A stretch of DNA of 64,000 nucleotides from contig JANAVB010004103.1 in the NCBI GenBank assembly GCA_029216955.1, positions 1 to 64,000 of the forward strand, written 5' to 3'. The notes under the pieces are model-generated. The model did not search any database and was not told where the DNA came from. It saw only the letters and a list, made by a program, of their open reading frames with translations. Source of the stretch: Iris pallida (Eukaryota > Streptophyta > Magnoliopsida > Asparagales > Iridaceae). Shown here one piece after another: positions 42,449 to 54,364 of the stretch; within the stretch, counting starts at the first letter, position 1, and the number at the start of each line of letters is the position of its first letter. A program made the translations under genes and the position numbers.

Positions 42449-43937
42449 CATGTAGTAACTTATAAAGGAACTTCACAAGTGAAGGAGTCCAAAAACTTAC
42501 GACTAGCATAAGAGTATGAGGCCTTCAAACTGAAGCCTAATGAGACTATTATAAATATGTTTACTCGGTTTTTAGTTATTGTTAACACCTTATCTTCCAT
42601 TGAAAAAGAATACATCAATCATGAGAAGATTCGAAAGGTACTTCGCAAGCTGACCAAGAACTGGAATCCCAAGGCAACGATCATTATTGAAGGAAATGAT
42701 CTCACTACAATGACTCTTGAAACTCTCATAGGAAAGCTTATGACACATGAACTGGACCTTAAAGACTTTGAAGAGCCAGCACAAAAGGAGAAGGCTATAG
42801 CATTCAAAGCGCATCATAATACAACCTTTGATGATAGAAGTAAGACCGATAGCTCAGACAACGAGCAAATGACCCTCATGACAAAGAACTTCAAAAGATT
42901 TCTTAAATATGAGAAGACAAACAAAAAGAAAAAAAATTCCAGAGACGATGAAGAACCAATCTGCTACAGCTGTAAAAAGATAGGTCACATCAAGAAAGAT
43001 TGTCATGTTGTAAGAAAGGGTAGTAGATATGATCAATCAGGCAAAAGAAAGTCTTCGACAAAAAATTATGCTAATACCAATATTTGGTATGAAAGTGAAG
43101 CGAGCGACTCTGAAGAAGAAGAAAAACCTTGCAACACAGCAAACCTATGCTTCATGGCTACGGATGCTAAGGTAATATTGAATCCTATTTATAAAGAATT
43201 TATATTTGATGAATTGTCTGATGCCTTCACTGATCTATTAGAAGATCAAAGAAAAATGATGGATTTGTATAAAAAGTGCCAAAAAAGAGCTAAAATTTAT
43301 ACAATCTGAGTTTTCTAAGCAATTTCAAATGCTAGAAGACATTAGAAACTCTTCTAGTAACACGGATGAGGTTACTTCTTTAAAGCGGAGTTTACATGAC
43401 ACTCTTAAAAAGCTTGAGAAAGCAAATAGAGAAAATATAAAACTCAATGATCTCTATGAAGTAGAGAAAAAAAAGTATAACATTGATAATCAGAGGTTAG
43501 ATGCACTCACGGCCAAGTACAATGAAGCCTATGACGTCGCTAAAAAGTTAGAGATTAAGTTGGGTAAACAGGTTGTCAAGCCTGTAGCTCAAGTGAACAC
43601 AAGTCACAAGGCTAAGCACAAACACGACATGACCGACACTACTAGAACTGCTAGAAGTCATGCATTCATGTATACTTTTCCACACAAGAAGTCACACACG
43701 TCTTCAAAAATATACATACGTGATCTTCGAACTTCACCTAGCACTAACACTTCTGCTACATGTCATTATTGTGGTATAAAAGAACATGTATCACATCAAT
43801 GCAAGATTAGGAAGCTTGTAGATATGCATGTATATGTTTGGGTTCCAAAAGCTAACAAATTCGGACCCTCAAGAAAGTGCGTACCAAAGGTTACATCTCC
43901 AACTTGTGTTGTAGGTGGACATTCCTCCTCCTACTAG
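42449..43937 (+). pseudogene. SIRE-2 Gag, remaining part
   Basis: Continues SIRE-2 Gag after the family-B remnant. TAA at 42509-42511 interrupts it. The first zinc knuckle CYSCKKIGHIKKDC is at 42961-43002. A frameshift near 43305 moves the reading to the frame of 43329-43937, which has the coiled-coil region and the second knuckle CHYCGIKEHVSHQC. Overall about 60-65% alike to SIRE-1 Gag by eye. Confidence 0.9.
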
Positions 43938-44795
43938 AAGCAAGTGGATCCGCGATAGTGGTTGCTCCAGGCATATGACGAGTGACAATACTTTGTTTGC
44001 AACTCTATTGATGAAGAACGAAGGCTCTGTCTCCTTTGGAAATAATTTAAAAAGACATATAATTGGAATTGGCAACATAAGTACTTTTCCCTCTTCCATT
44101 ATTAAAAATGTATGTTTAGTAACAGAATTAAAACATAACCTGCTAAGTATTAGTCAATTGACTGATCATGGTTATGGAATTATTTTTGTTAAGGATAAAT
44201 GCTTTGTTTATGATAAAACTTCCGAAATAATTTCCTTTGAAGGAATAAGAGAGGACAACATATATGTATTATATCTGTCAGAAAGTACTAACAGTACAGA
44301 AAAGTGTCTATTCACACCTCATGACGAAAGCTGGATATGGTATATGAGTCTTGGACATGTGAACATGGATACTACTGTAAGATTGTCCACAAAGAAATTT
44401 GTAAGAGGCTTACCTGATACCACATTCAAGAATGATATAGTCTATGCTGAATGTGAAAAGAACAAGGCATCTAAATCATCTTTCAAATCAGTAAATGCTA
44501 TAAGTACCTCTATACCACTACAATTATTACATATGGACATGTTTAGACCAAGTAGAGTCGCCAGCCTTGGCGGTAAGCTTTATGCTTTCGTAATAGTCGA
44601 TGACTATTCATAATATACTCGGGTTACTTTTTACAAATAAAAATGAGGTCTTTTCTGAATTTGTGTCTTTTTGTAAAAAGGTATAAAATGAGAAAGAATT
44701 TATGATTATTCACATTCGAAGTGATCATGGAGGAGAATTGATAACCATGACTTTAAAGTATTTTGTGATTCAAATGGTTTATCACATGAATTCTC
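43915..44795 (+). pseudogene. SIRE-2 Pol, protease to early integrase, truncated
   Basis: Overlaps the Gag end by 23 bases exactly as in SIRE-1. The protease has RDSGCSRHMTS; the GAG-pre-integrase has MSLGHVNMD and then CEKNKAS, with one Cys of the usual C-x2-C replaced (YAEC). The integrase starts with LLHMDMF but the frame fails at 44611 (TAA), with further indels. Recognisable sequence ends near 44795, before the catalytic Glu. RT and RNase H are absent. Confidence 0.9.
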
Positions 44796-45540
44796 TTGAA
44801 TTCTGCTAAAGGAAGCATCTCTTGAATGACTTTGACTTTATCGGGGTCAACGTGTATACCCTTAGAGGTAATAATGAATTTGAAAAATTTGCCACTAGAG
44901 ACACCGAGAAATGACTTGGTTGGATTTATCTTGAGTTGATATTGACAAATTTGATCGAAGATAGTCTTCAAGTCTTCGCTATGATCTTCCTTTAAACGAC
45001 TCTTAACGGCAATATCGTCGACATAACATTCGACTGTTTTCCACAAATGTTTACAAAAAATAGTGCTTATGGCTCGTTGGCACCAGCATTCTTGAGACCA
45101 AACAGCATGACTGTATAGCAGTAGACTCAAAGAGGAGTACAGAAGGACATATGCTTTTTGTCTTCAGGATTTATTTTGATCAGATTATAACTAGAGAATC
45201 CATCCATGAAAGACAATCGTTCGAACCCGCAGGTATTGTCGATAATAACATCAGTGATTGGGAGAGGAAACTCATCTTTGGGACAAGCTGCGTTGAGATC
45301 TCTGAAGTCGATGCAGACTTGAACTTTTCTTGTTTTCTTCATAACCGGGACAACATTAGACACCTAGTCGGGATGCTGTTCCTCCCCAACCAAGCCACAA
45401 GCGATGAGATTCTTGACTTTCGCTTCTATAGCGTCCATCATATTAGGTCAAAATTGTCGCTTTTGAAGTTTAACAGGCTTAGAGTTTGGCAAAATATTGA
45501 GTAACGATTTGAGGATCTAGCCCCGGCATGTCTTTATAAC
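44796..45540 (-). pseudogene. Tat element 2, pol: reverse transcriptase, truncated
   Basis: Matches Tat element 1 RT (VCIDFRDLNAACPKDEFPLP, and FMDGFS). The YVDD box at 45014-45025 is intact. Frameshift and stops near 45127 and 45365-45540 break it, and it ends at the SIRE-2 junction just after the fingers-palm region (KVIQEMLP). RNase H and integrase are missing. The sequence is clearly diverged from copy 1, so the pair is not a recent duplication. Confidence 0.92.
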
Positions 45541-46068
45541 TTCAGACGAATACGTCAATATACTCTTTAATGAGCTGGATCAATTCTTGTTTGTCTGCCT
45601 CAGGGAGTCTTTTACTGATGAAGATAGGCCTTAGAGAAGCTTCGTTTGCGATATCGATCTGGATCAATTCATCCTCAATGGGTAGTTCATGTTGTTCGAA
45701 GTGAAGTTCCCATGAAGTATCCATCATTTGTGTCCAAGGCTCATTCTCATAAGTCAAGGTAAAGTCATCATCGTCTTCTAGAACAGCTGTAACCATATTG
45801 ACGGATAGAGTCAGTCGATGGACATCCCCTATGGTGGTATCTGAATCCCATAAGGAGGAATCAGAAGAGTGAGATCGTGTCTCTTCGTCTGACTCAGATC
45901 TGTCTTGGGTTGTGATCGGCATAGTGTAGCCTAACCCATGTTTAGTTTTATTATAATATGGTGATGACCTTCCTTTTGGGGCAGGTAGTATAATAGGAGT
46001 TTATCTACCTTTACCTCTATTAAGTCCAGACCTGAAGTTGCAACTCTTTTTCGGATAATGTTCTTGGA
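45541..46068 (-). pseudogene. Tat element 2, pol linker and G-patch region
   Basis: The acidic linker (ESDEETRSHSSDSSLWDSDT, then FEQHELPIEDELIQIDI) is the counterpart of 3830-4197 in copy 1. The preceding G-patch is disrupted around 45923-46068. Confidence 0.85.
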
Positions 46069-47773
46069 TTATTGACTATAACGACGTAGTTGTATTCTTC
46101 CATAATTGTCATTTTCAGAATCGGTGTCGAGTATAGCCCTTTGGTTACATTCTATAATGAAGATAATTGGATGCTCATCATCGGTCCGAGGTGGAACTAT
46201 GAAGAACGAGTTTTGTACAAGTTCAAATGATATCTCATCTTGAAGAGGCTGAATTGCTCCTAAGGTGAGAGGTTCGAAATTGTCCAGAATTTCTATGTAA
46301 CGTTGGACGTAAAAATTGACATCAATATACTGCGAAGGAGACATTACTTTATTAGTATCTTTCACTGCTTCAACAGTTACAACAGTATTTTTGACCTTGG
46401 CTGAAGACATCGCCAAGTCGATGATAAGAGGAGGAGGAAGAGAAGTAGTTGACTTGTTATGACGAAGGTCGATAACAAGAGGAGGGACAAGATTGATGGT
46501 CAGCATCTGAGAAGACGAAGGGCGAGAAGTATGCCCTTTGACCGGAATCACCAAGACCTCATCTTGATCGTCGTTTTGGTTTTCTTTCATGTCCATGACC
46601 AATATGACCTTCATGCACTCTTCTTTGTACATCCTGGAGTCTGTATAGTAAGCCTCGATGTCTCGGAAAGGATTGAGGTCAGCAACTTCTTTCTTGATAT
46701 CCCCATTATCGTCCACGTACTTATAGCTCTGGTGGAGAGTAGATGACATGATATTATGTTCATGCAACCACGGCCTCCCTAACAGTATGCTATAGGAAAC
46801 GTGACAATCAATCACATAACAGGTGACTTTTGTGCGAAGATCGCCGATTTGGACTCCCAAGCGGATCTTTCCCAGTGGTTTACTCTTTCCAGAATTAAAC
46901 CCGATAATAATTTTAACCGTTGCTGAGAGGCTATGGACTAGAATCTTCAGAGAATCCAGCAGAGTTTTTGGTATGATGCTAAGTGCAGATCCGGAATCAA
47001 CAAGAATGTGATCCACCCTCATTGTGTCGACATACCCCGTAAAATAAAGAGGTCGGTCGTGCCAATTGTCATCCAGTAGCATGTCATCTTGGGTGAAGGT
47101 GATATTTGGAATTATTTCCATCATACTATGATATTGGGGGCATACCGCAGGTTCTTTATCTGACTTCATAAGGTGTGCAATACAAACATCAGCTTGCATG
47201 AAGGCTTCGTTTAGCGTTTCTCAAGTTTTCTTCGAGGGATGAAGGAGTTCGAAGATTGATAATCTTGCTAGAGTATTGGCTAATTGAGCCAATATGTCAA
47301 AGTTATACGGCTTTTGAAGACCTTGCAGTAGGGTCTTTTTGAAGTTCTTATCAAAGCAAACTTGTTGTTTGCCTTTATCAGCTGCTGTCGGCTTAGAAGG
47401 GCCCGAAGCAACTGGAGGAGTTGATGTTGGAAGAGCATCAGGAACAGAAGGAGGAGCGACAATTTTGTTCTCTTCACCATCTGGGTAGTATCTAAGATAG
47501 AGTCTCCCAGACCTGGTACCAGCCAAGACTTCTTCTTCTGAAGAAGGTGAGAGAGAAACCATATTAAAGGTCCTCGCTCGTGCCTTACCTTTAGAAGGCT
47601 TCTTTCTTTGGTGAGGTAACATGTGATCTAACCCGAATCCTAAGCCGACACGAGACTTTTTGTCTTAAAGTTATAGAGATAGAGGTATCGGAGACCCATT
47701 TCCATTATTCAACCCTGGTGCTCTCAGAAAGTGATATCCCATTTTTAGCATCAGCTCGAGAGATTGCTGACTA
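46069..47773 (-). pseudogene. Tat element 2, protease region
   Basis: Open from 47199 to 46069 with the intact catalytic DSG at 46990-46998 in VDHILVDSGSALSIIPKTLL. Upstream, 47221-47622 encodes the Lys/Ser-rich Gag-protease linker with KPTAADKGKQQV shared with copy 1; a TGA at 47219-47221 separates them. Further upstream, 47671-47773 holds another G-patch-like segment (LMLKMGYHFLRAPG), ending at the A1 solo LTR. Confidence 0.9.
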
Positions 47774-48242
47774 TGTAACGCCCCAGTCCCAAAATACGTA
47801 GGACTAGGAACGTAGACATGCCAGCCGTATAATAAATATACGTAAGATGTAAAATACAGTAAAACCATGACTAATCTCATCTACACAAAATAAATGAATA
47901 AAAGAGATCATATAATGATAATGAATTATCTTGATACAATATGTTGGATGGAGACACATCCACTACCAACAAAATAAAAAGAAGAGGTACATGATATACA
48001 AAAGAAATGATGAAGGTAGCAGGATAGATCCAAGAAACGTCATCTTCGAATAAATGGAGAAGACCACGACCTCGGATAGAATACCTGCGGAAGACATGAA
48101 CACACACATGGGAAGATAACCAGGTCCTCAGAGGGACATAACAAGACACATAATATCATGCCAATATAACTGAATATAAATTGCTCAAATAAATAATTCA
48201 ATTGAATTATAACATGGTCCAATACACATCATTGAACTAGCG

Positions 48243-48407
48243 TACCATTCCCCCAACCAAACAAGGACAGGAGATGGTAAACTAATTCACGATGATGTAT
48301 ATTTCCATGCTATGAATCCAATATGGTATCCGGACCCCAACAAGGTTCAATACCTTCTCATCAGAGTAGTAAGCCACACCTACAACCAAACAAGGACAAG
48401 GTGTGGC
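48243..48407 (-). other. Hairpin pair in A1 solo LTR
   Basis: Counterparts of 1559-1593 and 1687-1723. Arms GCCACACCT (48373-48381) and AGGTGTGGC (48399-48407) pair perfectly; TACCAT (48243-48248) pairs with ATGGTA (48274-48279). The loop is the same as in the other copy. Confidence 0.7.
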
Positions 48408-49266
48408 GAACTAATCGGCGATAAGTTATTATTCCAAGCCACGGTCAGATACAAGTACCCAAACTAAAAGTACTCATACCTAACGGATAAGGTAGCCTAA
48501 CCAGTCTAAGTGTATGTAGTTTTAAGAACATCCTCCAATGCATGGGCCCTGGCTAAAATGGGATCGGCATGGTTCCCCCTTGGGACACCAGAGGCCCAAT
48601 CAATAAGAGCATAACGTTCCGCAGAACGCCAGTGACCGTCAGTAATTATTGGGTCATCAATCACGTATCTCCAGCGGAGCATCCGGGTCACAAGAGAAAG
48701 TGCATCGTAGCCCAAACGCTAAGGTATTGTCCGCCCCGCCCAATGCCTACTATGTTGTATCCATAACACAAAATCTCTATTAACCGCTAAGTCAAACTAA
48801 GCATGCAACATCTATTAGCGGTTATTCCTATCACACGGCTTATACGATCTGGTGGCCAGCCAATCACGCATGTTCGAGTCCTATATGTGACTCACAACTT
48901 TGTGATACAAAAAGTGTCAAGGCCTATGAATGCGACACACAAAGATGGTCCCTTAAATATAGGTTTAATGTGTAAGAAAATAATATATAGCAGGAAATAT
49001 AACTGAACAGTAAGTTCTAACAAGTTGTGCCATGTATCACAGTTTATTTTGTATAAAGAAAATAATGAATAATGCATGAAATATGAGTAAATAAATAAAC
49101 AGCAAATGGCAAGATAACTTGCCTGGTATTGACGCCTGGTGTGCTGCGATAATTAAGGTGGCACGAACTATGACCTCGGTGTTACAACGATGCAAGACGG
49201 CCTCTGATGTTGGCACGGACAGTTCTATTGGGTCCAGAAGGGTCAAATTAGTTAGGGTGGACACAA

Positions 49267-50962
49267 TGTAATGCCCCAGTCCCAAAATACGTAGGACTAA
49301 GTACGTAGACATGCCAGCTGTATACATACGAAGTACAGGGCCTTGTATGTATACATAAGCTGTAAAATGGAGTAACCACAACCAACTAATCTCATCCACA
49401 AAATAAAATCAAGCTTTAATAGAAATAGGTAAGAATTTGTTTGTTTACATGTAGTTGGGCGGAGACAAATCCACTACCAACTAATAAAAGAAAAGAGATA
49501 CATGACATATAAAGGGCTAAGTGGAAGTAGCAAGGAGGAACCAAGTCACGTCATCTTCGAATAAATGGAGAAGACCACGATCTCGGCTAGGATACCTGTG
49601 GAAGACATGAACACACACCTGGGGAATAACCAGGGTCCTCAGACGGACGTAGCAAGATACAGGAAGAACATGCTAATATGAACTGTCAGAATAATAAAAT
49701 AATATATATAAAAGACTATTTTAGACAAAAATATGCATGGAGATTCTAACCGCCTAATGTGTAATTTAGAGGACAACTTTCATGCGCATGGGTGGGATTT
49801 TAGGCTATATGTACGTAACTGGCATCCAGTTATCTGTATCTGGCCGTAACGTCCAAAACGTCAGAGGGTATCTGCAAATAAATCGCCACAGTTCCATCTG
49901 GAGACTGTGGTTTACCTGTTTGGATTCCCATACGCACTAGCGACTGTCCTTCCCCAATATTTTCCATACTGTTCAAGTCATGTCTATGGCTCGTCCAGTT
50001 TTGTAACTGCTTGAGTCTCTAAAACCCTAGTCATAGCAGTTACGATAATCTACCGTCACACGACTTTAGAGATAGCTAGTCAATAAGTCGTGCCCCTAGC
50101 AACATGTCTCCAACCGTGTAGTGTATGTGTCATGGCCACGGAGATATAAGAATATCCCCCAACAAGAAGGTAGCCCGCTAACACTAAGTCAACATGCATA
50201 AAATAAAGTACGACTAATAAAGTCGCTTGCACCCAAGTGTGGCTTGGACGCGCAGTTTATAACAAAAAAAACTAACAATATGAAAGAAAATAAATAATGC
50301 AGAAAATAAATAATTTGACAGTTAATTAGCAAGGTATACTTGCCTGGTGAGACGTCTGGTGTGGTGCGAGGATCTGACAGGTCCCAATTAGTCCAATAGC
50401 CATATTCGATGTGTAAAGGTCCGAAGTTACGAGGAAATAGGGAAGCAAGATTTAGTCATGATGGATGACGATAATCGAAGATAGTTTGAGTGAGAGATAC
50501 GTCTATTATTTTAAATAAATAATTTATACTATTTAAAAATAGGTTTTAGTTAATCTAAATATAACTACAAAATCTAAGAAAATTATTTTAACAACAATTT
50601 AATTCTAAGTTTGTCAACATCTATTTTATAGATAAAATATACCTTTTTTTACTAAAAATAGTTTAGACAGATATTAATAATCTGGAAAATTATATTGTTT
50701 AAAAAGACCAAGCCAAATATAATATTTATATAAATGTGTATATATATTTATACAAGAAAACTTTAAAAGAATATATATATACTTATACAAGAAAACTTTA
50801 AAAGATGTATATATAAAGATAACCACAAAAATGACTTTTAGTATCATAATAATTAATACAAATTTGAGATACCAGTAATACTGATCTTATTTGTAATAAT
50901 ATATATACTAAATAAAATAATATTAATAATTAATACTGATCCTTAATCCTAGATAATCTGTT

Positions 50963-51010
<48 letters not shown>

Positions 51011-51013
51011 GTA

Positions 51014-51044
<31 letters not shown>

Positions 51045-53141
51045 TAGCAATGATAGAAACAAAACAAGAACTAACAAGCAACACTAATAACAAACAACAA
51101 AATTAAAAGAAATAAATAAATAAATGAAATAATAAAAAAACTCACACTTTTCCAGCAAACGCAGCTGGGTTGCTACCTCTCTTTAGAAAAGAAGGGGGAG
51201 AGAAAAAAGTCAACCCAAAACAAAAAAAAGGAATGGAAGAAGGGATCAGCGAAGGAGAAGAGTGGAGAGCGGGGCGCTCGACGGGAAAGAGAGGGAGAAG
51301 AAATCGAGGGCGGTCAGCCATGGGCTGTGCGGGAGAGATGAGGAGAGGTGACGGAGGCTGCGGTTCTCGAGCACGCGGGTTGGAGTCGCCGGCTCGACGA
51401 GAAAAGCGGTGGTTGGTGGGGCGGCGCACGCTCAGCGCTGGACGCGGTGGTTGGAAAACTCGCCGGAGGGGTCGAGTATGGGGGTCGTCGTATGCTGGCG
51501 GGTGGGAGGCTTTGCTACTAGGCCCTGACCTAGGGCGGTGGGTCACGGCAATGCTGTCGGGTGGTTGTGGATCTGGAGGCGAGGATGGCCGCGTCAACAC
51601 GACGGATGGCGACGGCGAGAGCGGCGCGCTCACCGGCCTGGCCACGAGCGGAGGGCTCGACATCGAGGTTAGTAGGTCGTGGGGTTTAGGGTTTTATTTG
51701 GGGGTGGTGATGGTGGTTACGTCGGTGGCGGGTTCGGGGTTTAGTTGTCTGAGAGGAGACGATGGCAGTACGGTGGTGGTAGGCCGGAGTTGGCCGAAAA
51801 GCGGGGGTGAGTAATTTGATGGTAATGATGTTGGTTTGCTGTGGTGGCGGGTGGCCAAGGACGAGTCTGGTGGACGGGCGATTATGGGTATCGTTACAGG
51901 GGCGACACGTCGAGGGGTCGGCGGAAGTCTGGCCCTTGGCTAAGACAGGGAAGAGGGTGGTTGGGAAAAAGGAGCAGGCACACACCGAGGGTTGAAGCTG
52001 GAAGGCTCGGAGGAAGTTTATCGTGGAAATCCACCGCTACTGGTTGGTTGCGGCGAGGTAGAGGAGCTGGTGGTGATGGATGGCACGGGAGGCTGGCCAG
52101 GGATGGTCTGAGTCGGAAGGTCGGGTGGACACAGGATGGAAGTTATGGGGGGTTGGATTGTGTCCTGCGTGGCACGGGGACAAAGTTGTGTCCGGCATGT
52201 CAGACACGGAGAGAATCTATGTATTTGTAATAGAAAAATTATAGTAGATGGGAAGGGGGTACGGACACGATGCACGAATTTTTAGGTTTGTGGAAATTTG
52301 TGGATGTGTGGAATTTATGGAGGAGTACCTGCCTATTTATAGGATGTGGGAATTCCCAGTTGGATAAAGATTAGGATTTATTTAAAACCCGAATAGATAA
52401 TTCATTTATTAAATTTAAACCAATACATTCATATCTAAATCTAAATCCAAATCTAATTTAAATATAGATAAATAACACATTTAAATTAAACTATTTAATT
52501 TAAATTAATAAATCTAATCACCATTTAATTTATCATAAATAAATCAAAAATATCTTTTTATAGAATTTATATAATAATTAATTTTGAAAATCATAATAAA
52601 TATTTAAGTATTAATAGGAAAATTTCACACTGCCTTTTTATTTAAATAGCATAATAATTTCAAAAATGAGAATAAATATTTTAAATAGCAATATGAAATA
52701 TCCTTAAAAATTTTGAAAATAAACATAAATATTCAAATATTTAGAATGCATTCTTGCTAAATAATTTATTATAAATAATAAAAATTATTTTTTTTGAAAA
52801 TGTACATGAAATAATTTTCATGTGTTTTAGTCGAGTAGAATATTCACATAAATCTAGTTTTCTAAATTACCATTAAAATAAGATAGCTTTTTTAAAATAA
52901 TTAAAATACTAAGTTTGGCAACCTCGACTAAAAATAATTATTATATATATTTTTTGAAGCCATCACCGATAATAAAATAAAAACCATTTTTCTAAAAATA
53001 TGTACCTCGCACATATTCGCACTCGACGAGTAATTACGAAAAAAACGTAAATTCTCGCGCGACGTACAATACGACTATGCGACGTATAAATACAAAAAAA
53101 AATCAGTACTAAAAATATAGTAGAAATTTAGGAGTTTTACA
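49267..53141 (-). repeat. A2 element 3' LTR
   Basis: On the minus strand it starts TGTAAAACTCC next to the polypurine region (53142-53180) and ends GGGGCATTACA at 49267. A TATA box CCTATAAATAGG (minus) is at 52332-52343. A GC-rich leader fills 51140-52300, a (TAA)n tract 50964-51050, and three inverted repeats lie at 49817-49831, 49886-49910 and 50003-50043. Confidence 0.93.
50003..50043. other. 9-bp inverted repeat in A2 LTR
   Basis: Arms GTAACTGCT (50003-50011) and AGCAGTTAC (50035-50043) are perfect complements around 23 bases. The same arms are kept in the sister LTR near 55100-55140. Confidence 0.75.
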
Positions 53142-54364
53142 TCCTACCCAACTTACAAGAATTTCGTCCTCGAAATTAAAAATAAGTAGGGGGCTTGAGA
53201 GGGTACAAGGGTATATCAATGAGGAACAATCAAATCACGACGTTCAAAATATGCATAAAAAATCGTGATTTCGATAACTACGAAAATAAATTATGAATTT
53301 AACTTAGGGAGTAATTGATTGTCACATATTAACGGAAGAAGAGGCAAAGATTAATGGTCAATAAGGGGTGGTAATTTGATTTTGAGATCAAGGATAGGTG
53401 ATTTCCTAGGGAGAAGATACTCGTCTAGGTTTTAGAAGTATGGTTAAGATAAAGGATTCTAATCATTCCTAAGTTTTAAACAACTTAGAAAGTCATGATA
53501 ATAGATTGAGAGTTGCAGGAAATGGCCTGTAACTTGAGACGAGATTGAAGTCACCTAGGTTGGTCCAAGGCTAACTATCTTGGCAATAGATGGTCGAGTC
53601 TTCGTCTAATTAGGTGAAAGACGAAAACTAATATGAGTCCAAAGAAGTTGTTTTCGAATACCAATATGGGGTTCAAAGGCGAGTGAGTAATTCAAAAAGA
53701 ATTGCCAAGACTGTCACGGATGGGACTCTTAGAGGACAGTTTAGCTATGTCCCCATCCACGTAGAATGATAAATAAAAGCGAACCAAAGTGCACTTGGTT
53801 GATCAGACCATCATGCACCGGTTCTAATTAGACAATATGCTAGTGAGCGCTCAATAGCATGTCATGAACAAGCTTGATAAAGAATTGAGTTGCAAAAACT
53901 AGGCTGCATTAGCATCATTAGTCTAGATAATAAAAATATAGGCACGTGAAATTTAGATTGAAATAGAGTAGAATTAGTTTAAACTCCTTAAGACTCTAAG
54001 TTATATCCTATGTTGGTTTCTATACAGTCGTCCTTTAGTCTACTTATCTAAGACTTGGTTAAGGTCATAAGGAAGGTTAGGTCGTAAGGCATTCTACCCA
54101 ACTTACAAGAGTTAAACTAGTAGGGTGATGGAACAATGGGTCATGCCCACCTAGTATGGGTTACTTATTAATCTCTATCAAGCACGAAAGAAGGGCATGA
54201 ATCACGATAGAAGGGATCAAGCAAGATGCAACTCGAGGAGTCAAGCGAGAAGGCGGTTAAGTATGTGGATGAGATCCTAGACTCTAATCCTATACGCAGG
54301 CTTGCTTGGTACGGTAAAGTAACCAAACAATTTATCTTGACCTGCATGGGCCACCACAAAAACA
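53142..54364 (-). other. A2 element interior, non-coding
   Basis: No ORF of note. The 3' edge (minus) keeps the chromovirus pol-end motif TTCGAGGACGAAATTCTTG and a weak purine tract before the LTR at 53141. A diverged second copy of CTACCCAACTTACAAGA sits at 54094-54110. The rest is unrecognised. Confidence 0.65.

Larger units (their letters stand above)
27286..44795 (+). mobile_element. SIRE-2: second Sirevirus-type element, multiply interrupted and truncated
   Basis: 5' LTR, PBS, gag and the first part of pol match SIRE-1 in order and sequence type. It is opened by a CACTA transposon in the LTR and by the family-B chromovirus remnant in gag. It stops inside the integrase at about 44795, next to Tat element 2 in reverse. 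The rest of pol and the 3' LTR are missing. Confidence 0.92.

Noticed and set aside
51142..52290. Long GC-rich ORFs on both strands (173 and 214 residues) and their relatives at 56236-57328 and 58917-59988
   Set aside because: The equivalent frames in the sister LTR are broken or shifted, both strands are open at once, and the stretch is the GC-rich leader part of the LTR. No conserved domain is visible.
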